Positions 24,985 through 36,916 are shown, numbered from the stretch's first letter. The stretch is DNA of 64,000 bases from Nocardioides solisilvae (GCF_003194625.1 NZ_QHKX01000004.1:124001-188000), one strand, 5' to 3'. Made by a program: numbers and translations. The notes: a model not told the origin generated them from the letters alone.

Positions 24985-27117
24985 ATGCGTCCAGTGACCG
25001 ACCTCGAGCGCCGTGTCGCCCCGTTCCGGGTGGAGTCCGACTACTCGCCCTCGGGCGACCAGCCCTCGGCCATCGCCGAGATCAGCCGACGGATCCGCGA
25101 CGGCGTCCAGGACGTCGTCCTGCTCGGCGCCACCGGCACCGGCAAGACGGCCACGGTGGCGTGGGTGGCCGAGCAGGTGCAGCGCCCGATGCTCGTCCTG
25201 CAGCCCAACAAGACGCTCGCGGCGCAGTTCGCCAACGAGCTGCGTCAGCTCTTCCCGGGCAACGCGATCGAGTACTTCGTCTCCTACTACGACTACTACC
25301 AGCCCGAGGCGTACGTCCCCCAGACCGACACCTACATCGAGAAGGACTCCTCCATCAACGAGGAGGTGGAGCGGCTGCGGCACTCCGCCACCAACTCGCT
25401 GCTCACCCGGCGCGACGTCATCGTCGTCTCCACCGTCTCCTGCATCTACGGCCTCGGCACCCCGCAGGAGTACGTCGACCGGATGATCCGGCTCAAGGTG
25501 GGGCAGGAGCACGACCGCGACCAGGTGCTGCGGCAGCTGGTCAACATCCAGTACACCCGCAACGACATGAGCTTCACCCGCGGCACTTTCCGGGTCCGCG
25601 GGGACACGCTCGAGATCTTCCCGGTGTACGAGGAGATGGCGGTCCGGGTGGAGTTCTTCGGCGACGAGATCGAGCGCCTGATGACGCTCCACCCGGTCAC
25701 CGGCGAGGTGCTCACCGAGGACGAGGAGCTCTACGTCTTCCCGGCCACCCACTACGTCGCCGGACCGGAGCGCATGGAGCGGGCGATCCAGGGGATCGAG
25801 CACGAGCTCGCCGAGCAGCTGGCGACCTTCGAGCGGCAGGGCAAGCTGCTGGAGGCGCAGCGGCTGCGGATGCGGACCACCTACGACGTCGAGATGATGC
25901 GCCAGGTCGGCTCGTGCTCGGGGATCGAGAACTACTCGATGCACATCGACGGCCGCCAGCCCGGCTCGGCGCCGAACTGCCTCCTGGACTACTTCCCCGA
26001 GGACTTCCTGCTCGTCGTCGACGAGTCCCACGTCGCGGTGCCGCAGATCGGCGGCATGTACGAGGGCGACATGTCGCGCAAGCGCAACCTCGTCGACCAC
26101 GGCTTCCGGCTGCCCAGCGCCATGGACAACCGCCCGCTCAAGTGGGAGGAGTTCCTCGAGCGGATCGGGCAGACGATCTACCTCTCCGCGACCCCCGGCG
26201 ACTACGAGCTGGACCGGGTCGGCGGCGTCGAGCACGCGGTCGAGCAGATCATCCGGCCCACCGGCCTGGTCGACCCCGAGGTGGTGGTGAAGCCCACCAA
26301 GGGCCAGATCGACGACCTGATCCACGAGATCCGCGAGCGGACGGCGAAGAACGAGCGGGTCCTGGTCACCACGCTGACCAAGAAGATGTCGGAGGACCTC
26401 ACCGACTACCTGCTCGAGGCCGGGATCCGGACGCGCTACCTGCACTCCGAGGTGGACACGCTGCGCCGGATCGAGCTGCTGCGCGAGCTGCGGATGGGGG
26501 AGTACGACGTCCTCGTCGGCATCAACCTGCTCCGCGAGGGGCTCGACCTCCCCGAGGTCTCCCTCGTGGCGATCCTCGACGCCGACAAGGAGGGCTTCCT
26601 GCGCTCCGACAAGTCGCTGATCCAGACGATCGGCCGCGCCGCCCGCAACGTCTCGGGCCAGGTCCACATGTACGCCGACAAGATCACGCCCTCCATGGAG
26701 GCGGCGATCGACGAGACCAACCGGCGCCGCGAGAAGCAGGTCGCCTACAACCGCGAGCACGGGATCGACCCGCAGCCGCTGCGCAAGAAGATCGCTGACA
26801 TCACCGAGATGCTCGCGCGCGAGGACGAGAACACCGCCGAGCTGCTGGCGACCTGGCAGGGGACCGGGGCCCGGGGCGACAAGTCCAAGAAGGCGCCGGT
26901 CCCCGGCCTGTCGAGGATGAAGACCGCCGAGCTCCACGAGAACCTCCCCGACACGGCCGGGATCCCCTCCACCGACCTGGCCGAGCTGATCCAGCAGCTG
27001 ACCGAGCAGATGCGGACCGCGGCCGCCGAGCTGCAGTTCGAGGTCGCGGCCCGGCTGCGCGACGAGATCGGCGACCTCAAGAAGGAGCTGCGCCAGATGA
27101 TGGAGGCGACCAGATGA
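24985..27117 (+). CDS. uvrB: Excinuclease ABC subunit B
   Basis: Damage-verifying helicase-like subunit of nucleotide excision repair. The 710 residues show Walker [10 protein letters not shown] near residue 44, the beta-hairpin region [20 protein letters not shown], the DEAD-like [16 protein letters not shown], and the helicase motif [19 protein letters not shown]. The C-terminal UVR motif, [20 protein letters not shown], binds UvrC. The ATG is placed 6 nt after a -10 box, suggesting leaderless translation. The stop overlaps the next gene by 4 bp. uvrA and uvrC lie 15-24 kb downstream in the same window. Confidence 0.98.
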   Translation: MRPVTDLERRVAPFRVESDYSPSGDQPSAIAEISRRIRDGVQDVVLLGATGTGKTATVAWVAEQVQRPMLVLQPNKTLAAQFANELRQLFPGNAIEYFVSYYDYYQPEAYVPQTDTYIEKDSSINEEVERLRHSATNSLLTRRDVIVVSTVSCIYGLGTPQEYVDRMIRLKVGQEHDRDQVLRQLVNIQYTRNDMSFTRGTFRVRGDTLEIFPVYEEMAVRVEFFGDEIERLMTLHPVTGEVLTEDEELYVFPATHYVAGPERMERAIQGIEHELAEQLATFERQGKLLEAQRLRMRTTYDVEMMRQVGSCSGIENYSMHIDGRQPGSAPNCLLDYFPEDFLLVVDESHVAVPQIGGMYEGDMSRKRNLVDHGFRLPSAMDNRPLKWEEFLERIGQTIYLSATPGDYELDRVGGVEHAVEQIIRPTGLVDPEVVVKPTKGQIDDLIHEIRERTAKNERVLVTTLTKKMSEDLTDYLLEAGIRTRYLHSEVDTLRRIELLRELRMGEYDVLVGINLLREGLDLPEVSLVAILDADKEGFLRSDKSLIQTIGRAARNVSGQVHMYADKITPSMEAAIDETNRRREKQVAYNREHGIDPQPLRKKIADITEMLAREDENTAELLATWQGTGARGDKSKKAPVPGLSRMKTAELHENLPDTAGIPSTDLAELIQQLTEQMRTAAAELQFEVAARLRDEIGDLKKELRQMMEATR

Positions 27118-27563
27118 GTGCGCTGCGCGAGATCCAGGTGACGTTCGACGCCCACGACCCCGACCGGCTCGCCCGGTTCTGGGCCGAGGCCCTGGGCTAC
27201 CGGCTCCAGCCGGCCCCGCCTCCCTTCGCCGACTGGGACGAGGCGCTCGACGCGTGGGGCGTGCCGCCCGAGGCGCGGGGCTCGAAGTCGGCGATCGTGC
27301 CGCCGGAGGGGGCGTCGGGGCCCCGCCTGTTCTTCCAGCAAGTCCCCGAGTCCAAGACGGCCAAGAACCGGGTCCACCTCGACGTCCGGGCGGCGGCGGG
27401 AGTCACCGGTGAGGAGGCGCTGGCGGTCCTGGAGGGCGAGGCCGAGCGGCTCGTCGCGCTCGGCGCGACCCGCCTCCGCCGGTCGGAGGCGGGGGAGGAG
27501 CCGGGGAGCGACGGCTACCTCGTGATGGCCGACCCCGAGGGCAACGAGTTCTGCCTCGACTGA
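27114..27563 (+). CDS. VOC (glyoxalase-like) family protein
   Basis: A 149-residue protein with the actinobacterial glyoxalase-like-domain pattern: [20 protein letters not shown] at the N-terminus, [11 protein letters not shown] in the middle and [13 protein letters not shown] at the end. The His and Glu positions are those of the vicinal-oxygen-chelate metal fold. The substrate is unknown. The ATG overlaps the uvrB stop (ATGA), so it is made together with UvrB, though no repair role is evident. Confidence 0.85.
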   Translation: MSALREIQVTFDAHDPDRLARFWAEALGYRLQPAPPPFADWDEALDAWGVPPEARGSKSAIVPPEGASGPRLFFQQVPESKTAKNRVHLDVRAAAGVTGEEALAVLEGEAERLVALGATRLRRSEAGEEPGSDGYLVMADPEGNEFCLD

Positions 27564-27604
27564 CGTGCCGGGCCGGGACGTGCCGGGACGTGCCGGGCCG
27601 GGAC
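27562..27604. repeat. GACGTGCCGG tandem repeats after the VOC gene
   Basis: GACGTGCCGGGCCGG, then GACGTGCCGG, then GACGTGCCGGGCCGG follow one another directly after the VOC stop, before the convergent channel gene. No coding function. Confidence 0.75.
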
Positions 27605-27636
27605 AGGTCTGGCCAGGCCGGGACGGGCGGGATCCC

Positions 27637-28308
27637 TCAGGAGCCGCTGCGGGCCCGGGCGACGGTCAGCCCGACGAGCCGGGAGACCACGAGGGCGACG
27701 TAGAGCACGCCCGTCACCTGCTCCACCATGACGACCGACCGGGCGTGGTCGGCCACGGGCAGCACGTCGGAGAGCCCGACGCTGGTCAGGGTGGTGAACG
27801 ACAGGAAGAGGAGGTCGAACCACGGCAGGGGGTCGCCCTCGGGTGCGCCGAACGAGCCCGGCCAGACCACCTGGACGGCGGCGAACACGTGGGCGAAGGC
27901 CCAGGCCACCACGGTGAAGGCGGCGCCGGTCGCGAAGAGCTCGTCGCGGGTGACGCGCTCGTCCTCGTAGAGGTAGCGGATCAGCGCGTACGAGACGTAG
28001 AAGTAGAAGGGCGCGTGCAGCACCGCCGAGGCCAGCACCACCCCGCCCTGGTCGGGCAGGTTCGCCTCCAGGAGGGTGAGGACCAGCGCCGGGCCGCCGA
28101 GCACCACGGCGACCCAGCCGAAGGCCGGGGTACGGCGCACGGCCACCACCGCCGCGAGGACGACCACCATGTTGAGGACGCCCAGCGCCCCGCGCCCCAG
28201 CGCGGTGTGGTCGAAGAACGGGTAGGCCAGGACGGCCGTCAGCTGGGCCGCCAGCAGGCCTGCCGACGGGTGCGTGCGGACGACGCGGAGGAGGGGGGCG
28301 GGCTTCAC
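27637..28308 (-). CDS. Ion-channel-like membrane protein with degenerate K+ filter
   Basis: A 223-residue membrane protein with about six hydrophobic helices and a pore loop between the last two, as in Ion_trans_2 potassium channels. The pore helix reads LLFLSFTTLT, but the filter that should read TVGYG reads SVGLSD. Both the Tyr and the second Gly are lost, so K+ selectivity is doubtful. The last helix is VEQVTGVLYVALVVSRLVGL. No cytoplasmic RCK domain is present. The GTG at 28308 has no ribosome site; its first bases overlap the stop of a 16-codon upstream ORF (28305-28355), which probably delivers ribosomes to it. Confidence 0.75.
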   Translation of the reverse strand: MKPAPLLRVVRTHPSAGLLAAQLTAVLAYPFFDHTALGRGALGVLNMVVVLAAVVAVRRTPAFGWVAVVLGGPALVLTLLEANLPDQGGVVLASAVLHAPFYFYVSYALIRYLYEDERVTRDELFATGAAFTVVAWAFAHVFAAVQVVWPGSFGAPEGDPLPWFDLLFLSFTTLTSVGLSDVLPVADHARSVVMVEQVTGVLYVALVVSRLVGLTVARARSGS

Positions 28309-28355
28309 GGTGCGGTCCGGGGGACGGTGGTCGCGGTGACGGCACGGCCTGGCAT
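28305..28355 (-). CDS. Leaderless 16-codon upstream ORF coupled to the channel gene
   Basis: On the minus strand, TAGCCT (28362-28367) is followed after 6 nt by ATG 28355. The frame encodes MPGRAVTATTVPRTAP and stops at a TGA that overlaps the channel GTG as GTGA. The channel start has no Shine-Dalgarno, so termination-reinitiation from this small ORF is the simplest way to start it. The peptide itself may have no function. Support is positional only, but the spacing equals that of the other leaderless genes here. Confidence 0.55.
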   Translation of the reverse strand: MPGRAVTATTVPRTAP

Positions 28356-28361
28356 GGCGTG

Positions 28362-28367
28362 AGGCTA
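28362..28367 (-). promoter_or_regulatory. -10 box (TAGCCT) of the small ORF/channel transcript
   Basis: TAGCCT on the minus strand, 6 nt before ATG 28355. Confidence 0.5.
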
Positions 28368-28474
28368 CTGCGCGCAGGCCTGCGGCTCGTCTCCCCGCGC
28401 GCGTCGCCGCCGGGTGCTATACCTGACCCACCGGACCCCGGTCGGGGTTGCCAGCGCTGACGGAAGGACCGTCC

Positions 28475-29446
28475 ATGAGCCTCGTCGAGACCGACCTCCT
28501 GGTGCTGGGAGCCGGGCCCACGGGGCTCTTCGCGACCTACTACGCCGGCTTCCGGGGCCTGCGGGTCGCCGTCGTCGACTCGCTCCCCGAGCTGGGCGGA
28601 CAGGTGACGGCGATGTACCCCGAGAAGGCGATCCTCGACGTCGCCGGCTTCCCGCGCGTCAAGGGGCGCGACCTCGTGGCGGGGCTGGTGGAGCAGGCGG
28701 CCACGGCGTCGCCCACCTACCTGCTGGAGCGGACCGCGACCACCCTGGAGCACCACGACGACCACGTGCTGGTCGGGCTCGACGACGGCACCACCGTGCG
28801 GGCCGGGGCGGTGCTGGTGACCGCCGGGATCGGCAAGTTCAGCCCGCGGCCGCTGCCGGCGGGCGAGGGCTGGCTCGGCCGCGGCCTGGCGTTCTTCGTG
28901 CCCAGCTTCGAGCCCTACCGGGACAAGGACGTCGTCGTGGTCGGCGGCGGCGACAGCGCCTTCGACTGGGCCCTCCACCTCGAGCCGCTGGCACGCTCCG
29001 TGACGCTGGTCCACCGTCGCGAGGCCTTCCGGGCGCACCAGCGGACGGTGGAGCAGGTGCGCGCCTCGCGCGTCGGGCTCGTCACCCGGGCCCAGGTCAC
29101 CGCGCTGCGCGGCGGCGACCGGCTCGAGGAGGTCGAGGTCGTCGTCGACGGCGAGGAGCCACTGACCCTGCCCTGCCAGGCGGTCGTGGCGGCCCTCGGG
29201 TTCGTGGCCGACCTCGGCCCCCTGCAGGAGTGGGGCCTCACCACCTCCAAGCGGCACCTCGTGGTGGACTCCGCGATGCGGACGAACTTGCCTCGGGTCT
29301 TCGCCGCCGGCGACGTGACCGACTACCCCGGCAAGGTCCGCCTGATCGCGGTCGGCTTCGGCGAGGCGGCGACCGCGGTGAACAACGCCGCCGTCACCCT
29401 CGACCCCGAGGCGCACGTCTTCCCGGGCCACTCCAGCGAGGGCTGA
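28475..29446 (+). CDS. Ferredoxin-NADP+ reductase, thioredoxin-reductase type
   Basis: A 323-residue two-dinucleotide-domain flavoprotein. The FAD site is VLGAGPTGLFATYYAGFRG. ELGGQVTAMYPEKAILDVAG matches the bacterial FNR group that lacks the CxxC disulfide of thioredoxin reductase. The NAD(P) site is [20 protein letters not shown]. The C-terminal FAD block is VFAAGDVTDYPGKVRLIAVG. It probably passes electrons between NADPH and ferredoxin-type partners. ATG 28475 follows GGAAGGA; a longer frame upstream lacks that support. A TATACC at 28418-28423 is a possible -10. It stands alone, ending against the KstR-like gene. Confidence 0.87.
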   Translation: MSLVETDLLVLGAGPTGLFATYYAGFRGLRVAVVDSLPELGGQVTAMYPEKAILDVAGFPRVKGRDLVAGLVEQAATASPTYLLERTATTLEHHDDHVLVGLDDGTTVRAGAVLVTAGIGKFSPRPLPAGEGWLGRGLAFFVPSFEPYRDKDVVVVGGGDSAFDWALHLEPLARSVTLVHRREAFRAHQRTVEQVRASRVGLVTRAQVTALRGGDRLEEVEVVVDGEEPLTLPCQAVVAALGFVADLGPLQEWGLTTSKRHLVVDSAMRTNLPRVFAAGDVTDYPGKVRLIAVGFGEAATAVNNAAVTLDPEAHVFPGHSSEG

Positions 29447-29490
29447 TCCGCTCCCACGGCGACACCGGCAGCGGGGAGTCCCTCGGCCCC

Positions 29491-29519
29491 AGCCCCAGTC
29501 CAGCCCAGTCCCTCAGTCC
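29491..29519. repeat. AGCCC(C)AGTCC short tandem repeat at a convergent junction
   Basis: AGCCCCAGTCC, AGCCCAGTCC and CTCAGTCC follow each other between the reductase and the KstR-like gene; the last unit contains the latter's stop codon. Confidence 0.6.
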
Positions 29520-30142
29520 CGCAGGACGAGGCGGACGGCGGCCTCCATCCGGGCGCTGGTCCCGGCGTCGTCCAGCCGGCCGTTGACCCACGCCACCATG
29601 GCGGCGAACCACAGGTCGGCGACCACCTCGGCCAGCGCACGGTCCTCGGGCGAGGGGTCGCCGCGCCGGATGGCCCCGGCCACCAGGCCGGTGAACAGGT
29701 CCAGGACCCGGTGGATCGGCTCGCTGACCGTGTGGTCCGCGAACATGAAGGCGCGGGTCACGGCCTCGGTGAGGCGCGGGTCCCCCTGCAGGTCGGCTCC
29801 CGCCGCGTGCAGGACGGCGACGACCCGGTCGGCCGCGGTCGCCCCCGCGACCGGCGCCTCCGCCAGCCGCTCGCGGACCCCGACCAGCTCCTCCTCCAGC
29901 ACCTCCACGAGCAGGTGGGTCTTGGAGGGGAAGTAGCGGTACAGGGTCCCCAGTGCCACGTCGGCCCCGTCGGCGACCGCCCGCATCTGCACCGCGTCGT
30001 ACCCGCCGGCGCGGGCCAGCTCCCGGGTGGTCGCGAGGATCCGGCGGCGGCGCTCGAGGCGGGAGTCCTCGCGGGAGGTGCTTCCCGTCGCGGGGGACGA
30101 CCCCGCGCGTCCGGCGTCCGACTGCCCGTTCCCGGCCTCCAT
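29513..30142 (-). CDS. kstR: KstR-like TetR-family repressor
   Basis: TetR repressor of 209 residues whose DNA-binding half is very close to mycobacterial KstR, the repressor of cholesterol catabolism. GGYDAVQMRAVADGADVALG and TLYRYFPSKTHLLVEVL can be compared with the KstR sequence as I recall it. The C-terminal half keeps LTEAVTRAFMFADHTVSEP, also KstR-like. KstR is known to be released by a sterol-CoA thioester. ATG 30142 follows GGAG/GGGG and fits the family N-terminus. The divergent region has a palindrome matching the KstR core. None of the canonical sterol ring-degradation operons is visible, so the local target is probably the facing glycosyltransferase gene, or the gene is autoregulated. 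Confidence 0.72.
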   Translation of the reverse strand: MEAGNGQSDAGRAGSSPATGSTSREDSRLERRRRILATTRELARAGGYDAVQMRAVADGADVALGTLYRYFPSKTHLLVEVLEEELVGVRERLAEAPVAGATAADRVVAVLHAAGADLQGDPRLTEAVTRAFMFADHTVSEPIHRVLDLFTGLVAGAIRRGDPSPEDRALAEVVADLWFAAMVAWVNGRLDDAGTSARMEAAVRLVLRD

Positions 30143-30240
30143 GGAACCCCCAGCTCCCCGTGGTCCGACGCCCCGGCTGTGACCCAGCACTCAGGTCGGC
30201 GCGGAACAGCGCCCGGGGCGCGTCCGTTGACCGGGTGCAG

Positions 30241-30254
30241 ACGGTACCAACCGT
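30241..30254. promoter_or_regulatory. Inverted repeat ACGGT-N4-ACCGT in the kstR-GT4 divergent region
   Basis: Perfect 5-bp arms lie 12 bp from the KstR-type palindrome. It could be a second operator or part of the kstR promoter; a TACCGT on the minus strand overlaps it. Confidence 0.35.
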
Positions 30255-30265
30255 GGGACGTGATA

Positions 30266-30277
30266 GAAACTCGTTTC
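30266..30277. promoter_or_regulatory. KstR-type operator GAAAC-TC-GTTTC
   Basis: A perfect 5+2+5 palindrome, 24 bp before the GT4 ATG. It contains the AACnnGTT core of the KstR consensus TnnAACnnGTTnnA, with one outer mismatch. It lies between the kstR-like gene and the gene it faces. Confidence 0.65.
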
Positions 30278-30301
30278 ACCTGTCGTAGGAAGGCCCTGGC
30301 G

Positions 30302-31570
30302 ATGCGAGTTGCACTGCTGTCCTACCGGAGCAAGCCACATTGTGGTGGTCAGGGCATCTACGTCCGGCACCTCAGCCGCGAGCTGGTCGCCCTCGGCCAC
30401 GACGTGGAGGTCTTCTCCGGCCAGCCGTACCCCGTCCTCGACGAGGGCGTGCGGCTGACCAAGGTCCCGTCGCTGGACCTCTACCGCGAGCCCGACCCCT
30501 TCCGGGTGCCGAGGCTGCGCGAGTTCCGCGACCTGGTGGACGTCGAGGAGTTCCTCACGATGTGCACCGCCGGGTTCCCCGAGCCCAAGACGTTCAGCAC
30601 CCGGGTCGCCCGCCTGCTGAAGGACCGGGTGGACGACTTCGACGTGGTGCACGACAACCAGGTCCTCGGCTACGGGATGCTCGAGGTGGAGAAGATGGGG
30701 CTCCCGCTCGTCACGACACTCCACCACCCGATCACCTTCGACAAGCGGATCGACATCGCCGCGGCCCCCACCCTGCGCAAGAGGCTCTCGCTGCGCCGCT
30801 GGTACGGCTTCCTGCGGATGCAGGTGAAGGTCGCCCGGCAGGCACGCAAGATCCTCACCCCGTCGGAGTCCTCCAAGCGCGACATCGTGCGCGACTTCGG
30901 CATCGACCCGGCCCGGCTCGAGGTCATCCTCCTCGGCGTCGACGACGTCTTCGTGCCCCCGACGAAGCCGCGGGTGCCCGGCCGGATCCTGGCGATGGCC
31001 AGCGCCGACGCCCCGATGAAGGGGATCGCGACGCTGCTCGAGGCCTTCGCCAAGCTCCGCACCGAGCGCGACGTCGAGCTGCTGCTGGTCACCAAGCCCG
31101 TGCCGGGGGGCCGCACCGAGCAGCTCATCGACACCCTCGCCATCGGTGACTCCGTGCGGTTCGTGCACGGCGTCTCCGACTCCGAGCTCGTGGAGATCAT
31201 GGGCTCGGCCGAGGTGGCCTGCGTCCCGTCGCTCTACGAGGGGTTCTCGCTGCCGACGGCCGAGCTGATGGCCTGCGCGACCCCGCTCGTGGTCTCCCGC
31301 GCCGGGGCGATCCCCGAGGTGGTCGGGCCCGACGGCGAGTGCGCCGACCTGGTCACCCCCGGCGACGTCGGCGAGCTGGTGGAGGCGCTGGGCGCCCTGC
31401 TCGACGACCCCGAGCGCCGGGAGCGGATGGGCAGCGCCGGGCGCCAGCGCGTCATGGACATGTTCAGCTGGCGCGCGGTCGCCAAGGCGACCGCCGCGGC
31501 GTACGAGGAAGCGATCGACGACTACCGGGCCGAGCGGTCCGACGAGAGGGAGACCCGTGCTGACCGTTGA
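30302..31570 (+). CDS. Family 4 glycosyltransferase
   Basis: Retaining GT-B glycosyltransferase of 422 residues. The N-terminal Rossmann domain begins LLSYRSKPHCGGQGIYVRHL, with the glycine loop that binds acceptor and donor phosphate. The C-terminal domain has the donor-binding block PSLYEGFSLPTAELMACATP, with the paired glutamates of GT4. There are no membrane segments. ATG 30302 follows AGGAAGG at good spacing. The methyltransferase gene starts 14 bp before its stop, so the genes are co-translated. A divergent KstR-like repressor with an operator in front suggests regulated expression. Sugar and acceptor are unknown; a lipid or polyisoprenoid acceptor is an inference from the neighbours. 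Confidence 0.85.
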   Translation: MRVALLSYRSKPHCGGQGIYVRHLSRELVALGHDVEVFSGQPYPVLDEGVRLTKVPSLDLYREPDPFRVPRLREFRDLVDVEEFLTMCTAGFPEPKTFSTRVARLLKDRVDDFDVVHDNQVLGYGMLEVEKMGLPLVTTLHHPITFDKRIDIAAAPTLRKRLSLRRWYGFLRMQVKVARQARKILTPSESSKRDIVRDFGIDPARLEVILLGVDDVFVPPTKPRVPGRILAMASADAPMKGIATLLEAFAKLRTERDVELLLVTKPVPGGRTEQLIDTLAIGDSVRFVHGVSDSELVEIMGSAEVACVPSLYEGFSLPTAELMACATPLVVSRAGAIPEVVGPDGECADLVTPGDVGELVEALGALLDDPERRERMGSAGRQRVMDMFSWRAVAKATAAAYEEAIDDYRAERSDERETRADR

Positions 31571-32265
31571 CTTCGACCGGCTGGGGCTGCGCCCCGGCGA
31601 CCGGGTGCTCGACATGGGCTGCGGCGCCGGCCGCCACGCCTTCGAGATGTACCGCCGCGGGGCCGACGTCGTCGCCTTCGACCAAGACGCCGACGAGCTC
31701 TCCAACGTCCGCGACCTCTTCGTCGCGATGAAGGAGGCCGGCGAGGTGCCCGACGGTGCCGAGGCCGACGTCAAGGAGGGTGACGCCCTCGCGCTGCCCT
31801 TCGGCGACGGCGAGTTCGACCGCGTCGTGGCGGCCGAGGTGCTCGAGCACATCCCCGCCGACATCCAGGCGATCGACGAGCTGGTCCGGGTGCTCCGGCC
31901 GGGCGGCACCCTCGCGGTGTCGGTGCCCCGGTGGCTGCCCGAGGTCATCAACTGGAAGCTCTCCGACGACTACCACAACACCCCCGGCGGCCACATCCGG
32001 ATCTACACCGACAAGGAGCTGGTCGACAAGATCAGCAAGGCCGGGCTGCGCCACGACGGCGTTGCCTACGCCCACGGCCTGCACTCGCCGTACTGGTGGA
32101 TCAAGTGCGCGGTGGGCGTCGACAACGACGAGCACCCGCTGGCCAAGGCCTACCACAAGCTCCTCGTGTGGGAGATCATGGAGCAGCCCAAGGTGCTGCA
32201 GTGGGCCGGTCGGGTCCTGGACCCGCTGATCGGCAAGAGCATGGTGCTCTACTTCACGAAGCCCG

Positions 32266-32276
<11 letters not shown>
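31557..32276 (+). CDS. Class I SAM-dependent methyltransferase
   Basis: A 239-residue methyltransferase of the ubiE/Methyltransf_11 type. Motif I is RVLDMGCGAGRHAFEM near residue 17; the acidic SAM residue is in VVAFDQDADEL. Later come FDRVVAAEVLEHIP and LRPGGTLAVSVPRW. The second half is longer than a minimal fold and contains a Trp/Tyr-rich YWWIKCAVG segment that may bind a hydrophobic acceptor. GTG 31557 lies inside the end of the GT4 gene, and its own stop lies inside the next gene, making a three-gene coupled set. Confidence 0.85.
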
Positions 32277-35271
<2,995 letters not shown>

Positions 35272-35282
35272 CGGGCGCCCTG

Positions 35283-35939
35283 TCAGGGCTCGATCAGCCC
35301 GACCCGGATGGCGTAGCGGGTGAGCTCGGTGCGGTCCCGCATCCCGAGCTTGCCGAGGATGTTCTCCCGGTGCCGCTCAACCGTACGGGGACTGATCGTG
35401 AGGAGCCGGGCGATCTCGCGGGACGAGTGGCCCTCCGCGATCAGCTTGACGACCTCGTCCTCGCGGGCGGTGAGGACGGCCCGGGGGAGGCGCTCGCCGC
35501 GCCGCAGCCGCTGCAGGTAGTCGCGGACCAGAACGCTCTCGGCCTGCGGGTAGAGGAACGACTCCCCGCGCAGCGCCGCCCGGCAGGCGGCGACCAGGTC
35601 CCGGTCGGCCACCGACTTGAGGACGTAGCCGCAGGCGCCGACGCGCAGGGACTCGAAGAAGTACTGCTCGTTGTCGTGCATCGACAGCAGCAGGATCGGG
35701 GGCGGGTCGGTGCGCCGGGAGATCTCGCGCGCGGCCTGGAGCCCGGTGAGGCGCGGCATCGCCACGTCCAGCACGACGAGGTCCAGGGGGACCCGACGGA
35801 CCTCGGCCACGGCCTCCGCCCCGTCGGCGGCCTCCGCGACCACCTCGAGGTCGGGCTCCGCGTCGAGGATCATCCGCACCCCCCGGCGCACCAGCGCGTG
35901 GTCGTCGGCCAGCAGCACCCGCGCGACCCCGGTCGTCAC
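35283..35939 (-). CDS. NarL/FixJ-family response regulator
   Basis: A 218-residue two-component response regulator. The receiver domain has LLADDHALVRRGV and the phosphoacceptor Asp in LVVLDVAMPRLTG near residue 57, then the switch Thr/Ser in ILLLSMHD and the Lys in YVLKSV. The C-terminal LuxR-type helix-turn-helix is IARLLTISPRTVERHRENIL. The start overlaps the stop of the kinase gene upstream, making an obvious pair. Target genes are unknown; the divergent antiporter is one candidate. Confidence 0.94.
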   Translation of the reverse strand: MTTGVARVLLADDHALVRRGVRMILDAEPDLEVVAEAADGAEAVAEVRRVPLDLVVLDVAMPRLTGLQAAREISRRTDPPPILLLSMHDNEQYFFESLRVGACGYVLKSVADRDLVAACRAALRGESFLYPQAESVLVRDYLQRLRRGERLPRAVLTAREDEVVKLIAEGHSSREIARLLTISPRTVERHRENILGKLGMRDRTELTRYAIRVGLIEP

Positions 35940-36916
35940 GGGGTCGGCTCCGTCCGGCTGGGGAGCGGGACGCGGAGCGTCACCCGGGTGCCGCCGCCGT
36001 CGCGCGCGGCGACCTCCAGAGTGCCGCCGACGAGCGCGGCGCGCTCGCGCATGCCGCGCGTGCCGACGCCCTCCGCCCGACCCGCGGTGCCGCGGCCGTC
36101 GTCGGCCACCGTGAGCTCGAGCAGGTCGCCCTGCAGGCCGAGGTGCATCTCGACCGTCCGCGCCTCGGCGTGCCGGGCGACGTTGGTCAGCGCCTCCTGC
36201 GCCACCCGGAAGACGACGAGCTCCAGCTCGTCGCCGAGCGGGGGCAGGCCGGGCAGCACGCCGCGCCGGACGAGCACGTCACCGGTGCCGAAGAGGTCGT
36301 TGGTGAGCGCGGCCAGGGCGCTGCGCAGGCCGAGGTCCTCGAGGACGTGGGGGCGCAGGTGCCGCGCGACCGACCGGACCTCGTCCAGGCTCGCCCGGAC
36401 GCCCTCGCGCAGTCGCTCCAGCCGGTCCTGCAGCTCCGGGGGTGCGTCGGCGCCCAGCGCCGTCAGCTCGAGCAGCACCGCCGTCAGCGACTGGCCCACC
36501 CCGTCGTGCAGGTTCTGGGCGATCCGGCTGCGCTCGGCCTCCTGGGCGGCGAGCGCGGCGACGGCGTTCTCCCGGCGGCTCTCCTCGATCCGGTCGAGCA
36601 GGTCGTTGACCGAGTGGGCGAGGCGGCCCGCGAGGCCGGGGGCGGTCGTGGGCAGCCGCTCGAGCGGCTCGCTGGACCGCGCGTGGTCGAGCTGGGCGGG
36701 GAGCCGGTCGAGGGGCGCGAGCACCCGTCGTACCAGCCAGGTGCCGGCCGCCACGAGGAGCAGGGCGCCCGCGGCCAGCACCGCGAGCTCGGAGGCCCGG
36801 GTCCGCGGCGACACGTGGGCCGGGGTGAGCGCCAGGGCGGCGGCGCCCAGGCCCAGGAGCACCGCGAGGGTGAGCGCCACCCGGGTGGAGAGCGGTGTCG
36901 CGGCCGGCGGGGACAT
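35936..36916 (-). CDS. Sensor histidine kinase, NarL-partner (HisKA_3) type
   Basis: A 326-residue kinase with two transmembrane segments (about 12-30 and 42-62) separated by a very short loop, so sensing is probably in or at the membrane. A HAMP-like linker leads to the HisKA_3 motif AQNLHDGVGQSLTAVLLELT, with the phospho-His near residue 140. The HATPase has FRVAQEALTNVARHAEA, DDGRGT and GVGTRGMRERAALVGG. ATG 36916 is chosen because GGAGG precedes it. The stimulus is unknown. Confidence 0.92.
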   Translation of the reverse strand: MSPPAATPLSTRVALTLAVLLGLGAAALALTPAHVSPRTRASELAVLAAGALLLVAAGTWLVRRVLAPLDRLPAQLDHARSSEPLERLPTTAPGLAGRLAHSVNDLLDRIEESRRENAVAALAAQEAERSRIAQNLHDGVGQSLTAVLLELTALGADAPPELQDRLERLREGVRASLDEVRSVARHLRPHVLEDLGLRSALAALTNDLFGTGDVLVRRGVLPGLPPLGDELELVVFRVAQEALTNVARHAEARTVEMHLGLQGDLLELTVADDGRGTAGRAEGVGTRGMRERAALVGGTLEVAARDGGGTRVTLRVPLPSRTEPTP

